From Gymnopilus junonius (lineage: Eukaryota; Basidiomycota; Agaricomycetes; Agaricales; Galerinaceae), in contig JADNYJ010000021.1 of the NCBI GenBank assembly GCA_015501075.1, forward strand, positions 186,001 to 250,000: 64,000 nucleotides of DNA, written 5' to 3'. Positions 45,311 through 57,141 of this stretch are shown in pieces. Numbering within the stretch: the first letter of the stretch is position 1; each line of letters begins with the position of its first letter. Below the pieces are notes generated by a model. That model worked only from the letters and a program-made list of their open reading frames with translations, had not been told where the DNA came from and searched no databases. The translations under genes were made by a program, and so were the position numbers.

Positions 45311-47717
45311 TCAGACAGGTTGGAAAGGCATGCTGATAATAGGTTTCCGGCTCAGTTCTGAAATCGCTGCAAAGAGGTCCCTCTCGCCCTCTGTCATGCT
45401 TGCCATTAGCGCTTTTTGAGATGAATATTCCTCTGACGCCATCAGGAGATCTGCTGAAATTGAAACTTCGGGGAAAGGTTTGCCTATCGTTTCGCATACC
45501 GTACCAGGCTCAGGCAAGGTTCCGTGTATGAAATAATTTCGGATATATGTCTGGGTGCACAAGGAAGGGGCGGCGACGGAAGAGTGCTGTGAGCAGCAGG
45601 CAAGTGTCAGCAGTTCGGTATTTGTCGACTGAAGTAAACCTCACTCCTGGAGAATCCTGGGTAAGGACGACAGAGTTGTTGAAGCCTTTGGACATCTTCT
45701 TTGCCCTGGAACGGTACAAAAGTAAGCAGTATAACCTTTGAAGAATTCGTAGCGTGGAGTACTTACGCCCACAAGGGTGTTACAGGATCTTTTATTTTTC
45801 ATCTCAGTTTAAAACTCTTCACCAATGTAGGCTGAACTTTCTTACCTGCCGTATTTCCGATCAGGAGAATGGGATGGCTTGTATTGGCAACGAAAGGGCC
45901 TAAGTTGAAGTACAACACAGATTAGCTCTAAGATTTTGAAAGAGAAAGGATGCAAATACTACCTTGGAAATGTGCTTTAGGGAATTTGGGCCAGCCTCTG
46001 ATTATCGTGTCATCTTGAATAAATCACAGCAATAAAGAGGGGCGCTCACACGCAGTCTAGTCTTATTCGAGCCCACAGTTCTGCCCAGCTCGAGCTCTCT
46101 GCTAATTTATCGAAATATTCCTGAGACGATTTGAGGTCCTCTGGTATGTCGTCTCCGTCATTGCACATGATAGCTATCTGTGCTTCCCGTATATTATTAT
46201 AAGCTTCCTCGGACGAACCGCACGAACACTGATAGGGTGGGGGAATAGCGGTCTCGAAAAGCATAGATCCATCTCCAACAGCAAGCTTTGCTATGGCTTG
46301 CGCTAAAAAGGGATATGTGGCCCACGGGGAATAGAGGGCGTTGAACACAATGGCTTTTAAGAAGCCATATTCAAGCACACCGTAATTATTACCCGTCTTG
46401 ATAGGTATGGGCCGATGTCGAAGCGAATCATAGAGTACAGTCAAATTTTGTTTGATGTCCTCCGGGGTGGGAGCCCAGAAGGCACATCCTTCTGGGCCTG
46501 CTTCTGCGCATCCTGCAAAAAAGGTCTCGAGAGCCTTGTCGGTATCAAGGAGGTTGTTCGACCATAAGGCTAATGACCAGTTGAATATTTGAGAAAAGAA
46601 AGAAAGACTGAAACATACTGGCATAATAATCTTCTGAGTCTGCAACACCATCAATAACAAGCCTCTCAACGTTGTTCTAGAACCAGTTAGATCCAGCCGA
46701 CTTCCAAAATGAGTATTGTCTCACAGGAAACATAGCGGCAAAGGTAGCGCCCAAGATAGAACCATATCTGGTCTCATAAATACTAGTGAATTCCTCGAAG
46801 CCAAGACACTCACGAGAAACCCCAATATTGTAGCTTTGACCTTCCATGAGCCTTGACTATGCTCAGCATTCCCGGGCGGTGTTATCTGTATTTATGTGCC
46901 TCAGATATCCAGAGTCAGATTCTGCAGCAAGCCTTCCGACAACATGAGCTCGAGCCCAAGTATGGCCCACTCCTGCTCCCGTGTTGTTTACTATTGCGTC
47001 GGTATTCCATCCCCATAGTTCGCGCTCGACTTCTGTCCTGAAGAAAGTGGCATGAGGGGTGGATCTAGAGACACCTGATGGTTTTGAGTCAAGTTCCTGG
47101 TTAAAACTTACAGAGCTCGCTGATCAGAATGCCGCCTACCTCGAGGATCAAACCCAACTACATCAAACTGAGGACCGATTATTTTCCCTAAGAGATCTCC
47201 TCCTCGCAGAACTGTATCAACTCCACTTTCTCCTGGTCCCCCTGGGTTAAATAGTACAGGCCCACGGTAATATTCTGAGCCCGCTTCGAATTCGGAAGGT
47301 TTCCGAATGAGTGCAATCGCAGCTTCCGGGCCATTGGGATCAGAATAATTCAGAGGGACCTGTTCGAAATGCTTCCCCATCAGCACTTATTTGGCACTGC
47401 AGTGTGATAGGATGCCAGGTGCATCGTAACCTACAAGGAGACGAGCACATTCATGTCTCTGGTAGCATTTCACCCATTCAAGGTTTCGGGATGGAGGAAG
47501 CTATTAAAAAGTGAACAAGCAGGAAAGAGTTGTCCGAACTTCAACCGACCGTCTCCCAAGGGAATGAGCCAGAGAACGAGGTAGAATAGGCAGATAAACT
47601 AGGTCCATTACTGAGCGGAGAACCTTCCAAGGTGGGGGCAAGCAGTAAAAGGACACTAAAAAGAATGCTGCTTGATAATGCCAGAAGCAGGTAAGGTACT
47701 CGAGCTCGAGGATGCAT
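45311..47717 (-). CDS. TAP-like alpha/beta hydrolase, copy D
   Basis: This is the second intact member of the family seen at 7456-9933. The start at 47717 gives a hydrophobic signal or anchor (MHPRARVPYLLLALSSSILF). Then VPLNYSDPNGPEAAIALIRK, the oxyanion motif NPGGPGESG (Glu in place of the last variable Gly), GFDPRG, a Trp-Ala-Arg region, IQYWGFS with the Ser codon split by an intron as in copy A, VIDGVADSEDYYA, LLDTDKALETFFAGCAEAGP, the Cys-containing lid (CSCGSSEEAYNN, CNDGDDIPED), SKGFNNSVVLTQDSPG and the C-terminal region with HSSVAAPSLCTQTYIRNYF. It ends PFQPV at 45311. Probable secreted serine peptidase acting on peptide N-termini (family inference). No frame break seen. Confidence 0.85.
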
Positions 47718-48179
47718 GGCGCAAGTAACCTCGCAAAGGGAACAATTTCGAATAACAGAACGGGCTTAGATCGGGTTCTCGATACCTCAAGTTCGAACGA
47801 CGGCCAGTCTTACGTAGTCTATAGTACGCGGCCGGACTCTGCGAGTCTCAAGCTCAGGGCGTTCTGATTGGCTGAAACCATAAGGGTCTGCATTCTAGGC
47901 CATCAGGATTCAGGAAGTTCGCAATTTACTTGTCCGCTTTTGGCGGTTTTCCGGCTTGCGGCTACCGCACGGCAAGTAAAAAAAGCCAAGTTGGGGCAAA
48001 ATTATTAGAAAGTTCCAGAATTTTCATTACAAATTTGTGATGCGAACTGACCATCAAAGTCGCTTTTCCGAAAAAGGGTCGTGGATTTTTTATTTCCGCT
48101 TGTACAAGCGTAAACAAGTAAATTGTGAAACTCCTGATGTAAAAATAACATCAAAATAACATGGTTCGTTATAAAATCA
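47718..48179. other. Upstream region of hydrolase D and 3' flank of DUF6534 gene
   Basis: No gene seen. Contains a GC-rich patch near 47940-47975 (TGGCGGTTTTCCGGCTTGCGG) followed by AT-rich sequence. Confidence 0.45.
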
Positions 48180-49876
48180 TTATTGTGCTTCTCCAATGAT
48201 CTCTGGAATCTTCTCCAGCAGGTTATCGTCTACACCCCTTTGCTCGAGGTCAGAGCCTCGATGAGAAATCGAGAATCTGCCAGCTTTAGGGGTATCTTCC
48301 TTGACGCCATTGTCAACAATGATCTCGCGTTCTGTTTTAATTTGGATGAGGCTAAAGCTTTCATGGCGACTTCTTGTCGGGCGGGTGTCAACAAAGGCGA
48401 ACTGGAAATCTTTTGATGCCTTCGAAAGACAATACAACCTCGCTATTTGTAAGATTACATGTCAGAAAAAGACGCACCTCGTGTGCGGACTGAGAAGCAT
48501 TTGGGGTCGACGGGCTATTGCGTACAAGCAGAGTGGTCAAAACGGTCTAGAAAGAGGTCAGGGTCAAGCCCATACAAGCAAAATCGATGAACCTACCATA
48601 CTGTACAATCTTCCGAGTGGCAGCACAAATATCAAATATATATTGGTCTTCGGAGAGGCCAAGAAAACCACCAGAGTGACCGTTGAGAATATAGAATTAT
48701 AAATTCCTCTACGAGCAGAGTAAGACATAACCTTGCTTATCAAGGGCAAATGCTCGATGCGAAGATCTGTCCGATTATGATGGTCGGAGAACACAAAAAT
48801 TACTGGCAGGATGGTCGGGATAGTAAGTAAATGTAGAACTGCTGGTACAGACAATCACTTGCCAGAGAATATAATATCGACACATGCCTGCACGCACAGC
48901 CAAGAAAGAACTAGATGCCGATAAATAGTCGCAGACGAGACCCTGGATTCCAGACATTAATTCGATATTTTGATCAGGGCGAGTATAACCAGAACTCACG
49001 GGGTGATCATCGAAACCTGTTGCGATATCCCATAGACCCCAGAAACAAAGGCAAGGGCAAAGGCGACGAAGGACAAAACACCGAGCATGGTGACGTTCGG
49101 GTTGTTTTTCTTCGCCTTCCAAATCCTGCAATTTTTATATTTATATCCTTTGTCCATCCTTCATATGCTCAACCGGTTACGCACCTGTGTGTAAGAAAGA
49201 GATGCGAAACTACCCCAGAGAAGGCATTGCAAAGAGGAATCACAGTGAACGTCCATAGGGAAACTATGAGAAGTTAAACGCTGGTGACTTCTTCAAATTG
49301 CGGAGCTTGACTGACCAGTGCCCATTGCAGAAGGGTCGAGGTAGTTCGTGACACTGAAGAAGGTATTAATTTTCTTTACTTTAGAAGTCCATGAATGCAT
49401 GAGAGCATACCAGTATAGCCACGACATGTATATAGACCTATGAAGGTCAGGAGAATGTCACGTCTGGCGAATAAAAGCTTACGCCGCCATCTGAAATACA
49501 TCAACGAGCGTTAGGCCAAGAACCAGAACTCTAATGTTTGGTTTGCATCAACTTTATTACTTAGACAAGCAGTTAAGGAAAACGAACTTGAGCCCATAGG
49601 AGTGGGTGAACTCTTAATAGATTCAGGCCATCATTCCGAGAGGAAGGGTAAGAAAAACGTACTGTTATACTGGTATGACAAGTACTGAAACCCAACTATG
49701 CCAGACAGATAGGTATTGACTACACCCCGGTGAGATAGGTTGAAAACGTAAAGCTCTTGCACATACTGAATACGGCGAGAATCAAAGGTCCTATGATTCA
49801 AATATCAGCTTCCTACATAGGTTGACAAACAAAGGCACGTAAACGACGTACCAAGTACACTGTCATATTCACCCAT
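48180..49876 (-). CDS. DUF6534-domain integral membrane protein
   Basis: A many-exon membrane protein of the DUF6534 family, which is greatly expanded in Agaricomycetes and of unknown function. The start at 49876 gives MGEYDSVLG, then tiny exons GPLILAVF and NTYLSGIVGFQYLSYQYN, typical of the family's N-terminus, and VLVLGLTLVDVFQMAA (second helix), VYIHVVAI and an outer loop with YLDPSAMGT. The most diagnostic stretch lies at about 48800-48590: DLRIEHLPLISKVMSYSARR, GIYNSIFSTVTLVVFLAS, PKTNIYLIFVLPLGRLYS. The tail ends EKIPEIIGEAQ at 48180. The tail is charged and probably cytoplasmic. Roughly ten short introns are inferred; not every junction was resolved. Confidence 0.75.
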
Positions 49877-50415
49877 CCTTCTAAAAAGCAAGCCTACGGA
49901 AGGAAAGGACAAGGTAGCGTGGAAAAGGAATGGGATGAAGGAAAGAAAGGACAGCGAAGATTCTTCAATTTCGGCTACACATCGACCGATTTTAGTATCC
50001 CCCCTTGCGGTCGACTGTTGCCTAGATTACGAAACTGGACAACGCTAGGGTGCGTCCTTTCGACCAGAAAGTCGAACCCTCAATTGATATGACAGAAGGG
50101 TGGACCTTGCAGGGTTGAGTTATGTCTGTTATGCCCGGTTATGCCTCACGAGTCTTTCAGCCTGCACCATTTCCCCGCTGCCGGCGGAGTGAGGTACCTC
50201 TGAAATCCAAATTTGAAAAGGTTTGGAGAATTTATGAGGTTAGCCGAAGCCTGATGATGCCTTGATCAGTGATGGAATACATATTTCCCCTGGAGCGTGT
50301 TATGGCATCGGGTATGTCATGGGAAACGGTACAGTCTTCTTCAGTCTTCTTCTGGTCTTTTGCCGTCGCCGAACGTTGATAAGGGCCAAATACATAGTGC
50401 CATCGACTTCATCTC
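49877..50415. other. Divergent intergenic region
   Basis: About 540 bases between the starts of the DUF6534 gene and the NAD(P)-binding protein. No coding signal seen. Confidence 0.5.
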
Positions 50416-51739
50416 ATGCCATCAGACATTCAGCAGACAATCTTTCTTTTGGGAGCGGCTGGTTACCTAGGAGGCCAATTTTTTGTCCTGCTGAGCCGTC
50501 GCTTGCCCCAATTTCGTGTTGTAGCCCTTGTTCGAAACCTTGATGCAGATAAAAAGGCCCAATTGACGGGTATAAACCACAATTTGACGCTTGTCGAAGG
50601 AACGCTGGAAGACGTCAAAGTGGTCAAAGAACAGGCAACACAGGCAAAATATGTCATTAATTGTGCAAGTTCAGACCACGAAGGAAGTGTTCAAGGTTGG
50701 TCTACAAGTTTGGAACGTATACCTTATACAGCGTGACTGACTGCCACGCCAGCTATCCTTGCGGGGCTTGAGGAGCAATCCGCGAACAGGCCAGGCGACC
50801 CGCCACTATACATCCATGTATCAGGTGTAGGTGTTACAAGCGACAATGCTCGCGGAGAGTTCGTCCCTGAGGATCAAATTCCCAAGTATACTGATATTGG
50901 ACTCGATCTCGACAAGCTCCCTCCCGCTAATCCTCATCTGCATTGCGATAAAGTCATCGTAGCTGCGGGAACCAGGAAAGATAACCCTGTGCGCACGGCC
51001 ATTCTGTTTCCCGGATGGATCTATGGCATTGGAGAAGGTGAGAACGAGTGGGCGTCGCAAGTGTGCCATCACTCATCTAGTCTGGTAGGTATAAAGAAGT
51101 CAACTATCGCAATTCGAGGCACTGCGATTATATATAAGACAATAAAGCAAGCAGGAACTTGGGGTCCAGGCCACAACGCCATGGATTATATCCATGTAAA
51201 AGACTGTGCAAATGGTTTGTTGGCAATCTTCGAGGCAGCACTGGCTGGAAAAGCGGACACGGGTACTGAAGGCCTTTGTACGTCAGAATGAACAAGATAC
51301 CTCCTCCAAGTCAACGAGTCACTGAGGTCTATTGTTCAGATTTTGCTTCAAGCGGTGAACCGCGTGTAACCCTGCGCGACATAACAGCCGTTATCGGAGA
51401 CGTAAGAAGGTGGCATTGCGAATATCAATCCCCGTTTTGACACCTTTCTGTCCGCCCTAGATCATGTTTAGCAAGGGACTTGCCATACAAGGCAGTTCCC
51501 AGCCTCTTCCACCATCGGCCACAGATCCTTACGGTGAATGTAAGCCCAGGAAATACTCAACTCTGCATTTAAAGATGACATTTTCTCTAGTCGGGTGGTT
51601 ATTGTGGGGAGGTAATCTCGGAGGCAACGCAGAACGATTGAGACGTCTGGGATGGGAGGCGACAGAATCAAAGCAGCTTCCTCTATTGAGCTCTTTGTCT
51701 CAAGAGGTAGAGGTGGCTCTCCAGGAATTGGGGTTTTGA
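50416..51739 (+). CDS. NAD(P)-binding Rossmann-fold protein, epimerase/NmrA-like
   Basis: An extended short-chain dehydrogenase-like protein. The start at 50416 reads MPSDIQQTIFLLGAAGYLGG with the nucleotide-binding GAAGYLGG motif, then a strand ending in ALVRNLD (Arg suggests NADP preference), LVEGTLEDVKVV, KYVINCASSDHEGSVQ, and after an intron AILAGLEEQSAN, PLYIHVSGVGVTSDNARGEF, VRTAILFPGWIYGIGEG, and after the intron starting at 51038 QAGTWGPGHNAMDYIHVKDC. C-terminal exons give FASSGEPRVTLRDI and GWLLWGGNLGGNAERLRRLGW, ending VALQELGF. A classical YxxxK pair is not obvious (SGVGVTS..CDKVIV), so this may be a binding or atypical enzyme rather than a standard epimerase. Similar fungal proteins are annotated as NAD-dependent epimerase/dehydratase. 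Substrate unknown. Confidence 0.75.
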
Positions 51740-52263
51740 CAGGCATAAGCAAGGAAGACACCAAGAAGAGGCTGAAAAGTAATTTTGTTGAACTGGCTTA
51801 AGTTTTTCGCCAGCAGTAGTTTATCGAAGATCAGAAGATTCAGACAATTGCAGATATTTGTATACTATGCCCACAGAATTGCAGTTCGAAGCGTCACGAC
51901 GATCCTGCACAGGATATTGAGCTTATTTACGTAGCAAAGATCGAGACTCATAATGTCTTACCGACAAGTGACTCCTGTCTGGGGGCTTTCCTGTCATCCT
52001 TCCATGCCATAAACAAACCTTTGGCTAGGCCCGAAGAAGGCTGGAGATGTCGAGAACCGATATGTGGAGCATGCAGTTGTGGAAGAAGGTAGGAAAAGAA
52101 AAGAAAGAGGACAAGTTGATCGCTTATGGTAGGTTGCACGGCTGTTCCATGTGGTCAGGTCATCTAACGTCGATCGGGTCTCTTGCACACGACCTCCATG
52201 TGTCCCTCATAAATCCTACCTATAAAACCTTTTTTTCTTTCCTTATCGCCCCCATCGTTTGAA
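51740..52263. other. Upstream region of uracil phosphoribosyltransferase
   Basis: About 520 bases without a gene. It carries the 3' flank of the Rossmann-fold gene and the FUR1 promoter. Confidence 0.5.
52221..52226 (+). promoter_or_regulatory. Possible TATA box of uracil phosphoribosyltransferase
   Basis: TATAAA followed by a pyrimidine-rich run lies 38 bases before the start codon at 52264. The short distance makes it a candidate only. Confidence 0.3.
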
Positions 52264-53499
52264 ATGTCAGCCACCAATGCAGATGCAGCACCACTCGCCC
52301 CGCCTTTGCCAGCCAAAGCCGTGAATGACAACCGTGCTCACATGAATCCTCTGCCACCATCGGTGTTCACCCTCCCTCAAACAGCTCAATTGGAAGCCTT
52401 GTACACGATTATCAGGTCCAAAGAGACTTCTCGAGGGGACTTCCTCTTCTACTCCGATCGCATTATCAGGTTGCTTGTAGAGGAAGGCTTGAACCACCTG
52501 CCCGTCGTGGCGAGGACAATAGAGACACCAACTGTGAGTACGTGTGGCCAAGATGACCGGAGACTATGCAAATGGAGGCGGGCTTCACATTCTCTTGACT
52601 CGCAGACTGAAACCATAAACATTGCGAAAAGGAGGCTGACACAAATTTTCACTTATAGGGCGCCACCTACAATGGAGTAGGCTTCCAAGGCAAGATCTGC
52701 GGTGTTTCTATTCTTCGCGCTGGAGAGGCATGTCTCGATGCCTATTCTTTGAAAGCTTGACTTATCCTCCTCGACAGGCCATGGAAGCCGGCCTTCGTGA
52801 AGTTTGCAGGAGCGTGCGGATTGGGAAAATCCTAATTCAAAGGGTATGGCCACCACCGCCATCCTGAAGGCTGGCTAGTTCTGACGCTGTAGCGGGTTGC
52901 AGGACGAGGATACCGCTCTTCCCAAGCTTTTCTACTCGAAGGTAAGAACCCCTGTCAGCCATTAAAGGATGCAAATTGTAGTGATTTTTTCATTTACTCT
53001 AGTTCCCCCAAGACATCGCCTCTCGTTATGTCCTTCTTCTTGATCCAATGCTTGGTAGGTTCTTCTACTTTCCTTTAGGCCATATCGATCAAACCTCCTT
53101 TTAGCGACTGGAGGTTCTGCAATGAAGGCTGTGGAAGTTATAATGGAGCATGGAGTGCCAGAGGAGCGGATCATCTTCATTAACTTGGTCTATATCTTGC
53201 CTCTTTCTCTTTTTTGTTATTCATCTGACCTTTCTTGTTGAAGATCGCAGCCCCTGAGGGTCTGAAAGCATTTTGCACTCGTTTCCCATCTCTGAAAGTG
53301 GTGCGCTGCTATAGATTTTATTTTCTTCCCATATCAACAATCTCAACTCTGTTCGATAGATAACTGGCTGGATTGACGAGGGCCTCAACGAAAAGGCATA
53401 TATCATTCCGGGGCTCGGCGATTTTGGCGAGCGCAGGTCAGTCCTTTGTCTGTTCGCAGCCAGAGTTTCTGGCAACTTTGAACCAGGTACTGCGAATGA
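52264..53499 (+). CDS. FUR1: Uracil phosphoribosyltransferase
   Basis: This enzyme converts uracil and PRPP to UMP in pyrimidine salvage. The start at 52264 gives MSATNADAAPLAPPLPAK, then FTLPQTAQLEALYTIIRSKE, SRGDFLFYSDRIIRLLVEEG and LNHLPVVARTIETPT. Next comes GATYNGVGFQGKICGVSILR, EAMEAGLREVCRSVRIGKIL, QRDEDTALPKLFYSKFPQDI, the PRPP-binding motif LLLDPMLATGGSAMKAV, then IIFINLIAAPEGLKAFC and the uracil-binding end ITGWIDEGLNEKAYIIPGLG, DFGERRYCE. Nine exons: 52264-52533, 52659-52727, 52778-52843, 52903-52941, 53003-53054, 53105-53187, 53244-53300, 53360-53436, 53487-53499. All join in frame. The second intron begins GCATGT and ends CAG, a GC-AG intron; others are GT-AG. Length about 240 residues, normal for fungal Fur1. 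Confidence 0.93.
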
Positions 53500-53988
53500 G
53501 CATGCCCGTTATTCTTTGAATACCTTCAACACTGTTCACTACTCTCTGGACAACTATGCTCGTCCAGCTTCGAGACTGTGGCAGAAGCGAGTCAGGGCTC
53601 CAGTCGTTTATATATGTAGGCATATTTGTCAACAATTCATAGCGATCTATGTTCGCTCTTCATCCAAATCCGGAGGCCGTTCTATAGCAATCGATAATAC
53701 GGACGCAAGAGCATGAGAAGATAGTCCTTTTAAAAGAAAGCAGATTTTGGATCCATTACCAACGGCCAAAAGTTGAAACTTAAGAGCAGCGTAAATTTGT
53801 AATCTCTAGATTCAATCACGTGACAAAACGCGTCCACTGCGATGCAATCTTCCGACTCTCATCTTCCCCATGGATACAGACTCCGAAATTCTGCGTAAAT
53901 GAACAGGTAATTTACATTCAGTTATTTCATGGTACTTAAGCGATACATTACATTAGCTTTGATTCAAGTTAGTCACTTTGCAATGATT
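53500..53988. other. Convergent intergenic region
   Basis: 3' flanks of FUR1 and the first P450. No further gene seen. Confidence 0.5.
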
Positions 53989-56621
53989 TCATACGAACCA
54001 TAGGCCACCCTGAAGCGTTACACCACGTTACACCTTCAACGTTTGAACAGCGAGTGGAAATGAGGCATTACTCACATTGATGTACATGGTAAGATGAGAT
54101 TTAATATAGACCTTGTCTGTGGCTTTCAATCCATTGGCCGATGCCCATTCAGCCGGAGGCCGCAAGTTCACCTCTTCGTCAAGCACAAATCCAGTAAAGT
54201 TCTGTAAAAGGCGGACAAGATAGAACGTGGCTTCGTGATAGGCGAACTATGACAGTGGCTTGATAAACATTAGTCTTGTGAAAGGACAGAGCTGCATACC
54301 TGTTGTCCCAGGCATATCCTTGGACCCGCATTGAAAGGGCAGAAGATATACGGGTTAGGGTAAGGTACTTGTGCAACCTTTCATCTAGGAAGCGGTCTGG
54401 ATCAAACTCGAGAGCTGTAAATGACACGATGGGGATGAATGTTAGTATATACGTCGTACAGAAGTCAGTTAGAGGTGCATATGACAGACCATCTGGTCCC
54501 CATAAGTCTGTTCGTCGATGAATATTAATCACTGAATATATGCAGCTGCTGGTCTTTCAGAACTAATATGCTTGCAACTTAAATAATTGCTAACACACCT
54601 GGTGTCGGCCGGAACATAAATAGGCTTTTCGCCAGGAACTTTCGGTGAAAGTAAGACAGCTTCATTCGGTGTTCTGCGTAGTCCGGATAAGAGGGGCGGG
54701 CTTAATTGAAACAGCGCGAGCAGTCCGTACCTGCTGTTAACTGGCAACTGGTGGATAAAGTCGAAGAACCTCTGTAATCCGGAGTAAGTAAAAGATTTTT
54801 TTCAGAAAATACGTCACCTGCCGTTTAAAAATGCCCGCATATACCTCATCTCCCGCATTTGTTCGTAATTTGGGCTATCAGTTGCCCAACTTTGTCGAAT
54901 ATTTCTTGACGAAGACGCTTTTCGATGTCAGGATGCTGAGTTAACATGTAAAGTGAGAATGACAAAAGGGACATTGTCTAAAAGGAAGATCCTTGAGTTA
55001 TGTGTAAGAAAGAAAATGTCCTTGCTTACTGTATCTCGGCCAGCAACCAGGAGGTTGACGAGCTATAGAAAATTTGATAAGGGTAATTGATTATTACACG
55101 AAGTTGCATAAGCTCTACCTCGTCTTTCAAAATCGTCGGATCTGAAGTAGATCTGTTGAGCGTGCCAGTCTCAAACTGCTGATACGAATGCTCAAACCTT
55201 GTGTGCTTTTGACAAGATGCTCGAGCAATGTATCTTCCTCGCCTTCGAGTGCTTTTCCACCTGCTTCTAAATCTGCCTCTCGTTTCTTTAAAACATCTTT
55301 CATCAATGGTTCCGTGAAATTATCCATGACTGCCGAAGAGGTGCAATCTTGTCTTTGGTGAGTTCTACCAGAGCCCATTCTGCACCCATGCCTGTCCGAA
55401 CAGCGGCTTGAATTTGTCCCTGGATGAATGCTTCCACGAAAATATTAGATGGGTGGTTGTAAAACGAAGGCGGGTTCTTGTTAGCCTCAGATGGTGGGTA
55501 GGCAATTCCTGCTCCAAGTGAATTTACAGATTGGCCGAATAGGAACTCTGTCGCAGAATCCAGGGTGAACCGTGCTACCAGATCCTTGTATGGGTGAAGG
55601 TTAGAAAGACAAGCTACTCTATTCACTGTCTGAACCATACCTGGAAATTGATCGGATACCCCTCTGCTAATCTCTGCTTGGCTGTCCTTAGAGAGAGGTG
55701 CTATTACGGTCGTATATCTTAAAATCGCTTATGCGTTCTTTTGAAAAGAATGGCCGAGTTATGCTTCGATGGAATCTACGTAATGTCTTAGCGGCTCTTC
55801 CTTGTAAATGGTGTGATGGTACTCACTTCCACATATCACCTAGTACATGGATTGTTATGAATGAAACAGAATACTACTAAAATTACTAGCTCACCATCGG
55901 TGTTAAATACACCAGTTCCAAGCAACGAATGCATTTGAGATTGGAAAAGTGGACCTAAAGTACCATTGGCCTTCACTTAGGAGTGCCCACTATAAAATCA
56001 GGTACTCGCCTTTATCGAACGAATCAAATTGGGGTAGCAAGAATGGACTGTAACGGCTTTTAGCCAACTTGAAAGAGTATATATTGCAGCGATGTTGTAA
56101 CAACCTTTACATGATCTGGCTCCAGCGTGTGCAACTAGGTTTGACGTTTTGTTAAAGGATAAATTCGGAGGACAAATCGAATACGAACAAATTTACTCGT
56201 TAAAAGATCGGCCTGGAAGATAGTGCCATGTTTCTCTGACCAATCAAGAAAAGCATCTCCTACAGAGGCAAGTTATCATTCCATTTTTGCACGGCCGAAA
56301 AGAGCGTAACACACCGGGATATCCATTTTCAATTGACTTGACGAGCAAGGAAATAGCAGCCAGGGGACCTTCGGAAACGGAAGGAGCTAGGACAGCGTTG
56401 CTAGCAGCAGCAGCCCGCTGGGTCTTTCCAGGCGTTAAGGAACTGGCGAGGACTAGAAGGAGAGGTTTTGCTAAGAGTGTCAAGGAAACGACGAGCCAAG
56501 ATGGTATGTTCAGTCCCGTCTGCTGCTGAAACAATTTCAGAGAGAGGTAAACAACCCCAGAGGGCAGAACAAAATAGGGAAACGATTGAAATAGATAGCG
56601 CAGCCCTGGTGATGCATGCAT
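53989..56621 (-). CDS. Cytochrome P450, CYP63-like, copy 1
   Basis: A membrane-bound haem monooxygenase. The start at 56621 gives MHASPGLRYLFQSFPYFVLP and two hydrophobic stretches, the usual ER anchor. Further exons: DLVARFTLDSATEFLFGQSV, YNHPSNIFVEAFIQGQ, MDNFTEPLMKDVLKKREADL, EEDTLLEHLVKSTQG, the I-helix motif [11 protein letters not shown] (about 55045), SFSLYMLTQHPDIEKRLRQE, a K-helix exon reading [47 protein letters not shown] and the haem loop [14 protein letters not shown] (about 54300-54345), [15 protein letters not shown]. The last exon encodes GGLWFV, stop at 53989. The layout fits CYP63-type P450s, which oxidise alkanes and aromatics in wood-rot fungi; the substrate here is unknown. 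The frame slips by one base near 54880 and near 54745 (one loss, one gain). The copy downstream (57142-59853) is a close paralogue. Confidence 0.8.
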
Positions 56622-57141
56622 TTAGGACTTCGAAAGGGAAACAGTTACAGGAAGACGATCACTGAAGTGGGAAGCTGTCTTTATAGTCTACGCAAAACAC
56701 ACACAAGTCGACATCCAATAAGGCAACGGTGGAACATATCACGGATGTCTCACGGCTTATACCGTCCTGAGATGTGGCTCAGTATGATCACACAAAGACG
56801 AGGTCTCGCGGCATGACGATGACGATGATTACCAGTACGTATGGTCCCCTAGGATTCGCCTATAATATGTATAATGGCCAATTGGTAGAGCATGTTGAGA
56901 CCATATAAATGCTTGCCGAACTTGCTACTCATTCATGTTGGCTAATCCGGGAGTCCGGGAGGGACGCGGGATGGGATGCAAAGATATGACGCGTCGATGC
57001 GGCGCCAGTATGAGGCATAATTGACACCGATTTGAATCATTTGATATTCCACAAGAGTGTCAACGGCTTTTGAGGGTGTATTATTAGAAATTGATGGCAC
57101 ACGTCACTTAAATATCACATGGACAAGATATGTACGAAGGC
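56622..57141. other. Intergenic region between tandem P450 genes
   Basis: Upstream of P450 copy 1 and downstream of copy 2. It holds the phrase GACGATGATTACCAGTACGT near 56821-56840 followed by TGGTCCCC, similar to a phrase at 41942-41971. No ORF of note. Confidence 0.45.

Noticed and set aside
56870..56910. TTGGTAGAGCATG, resembling part of a tRNA
   Set aside because: No matching acceptor stem, anticodon arm or T arm nearby.
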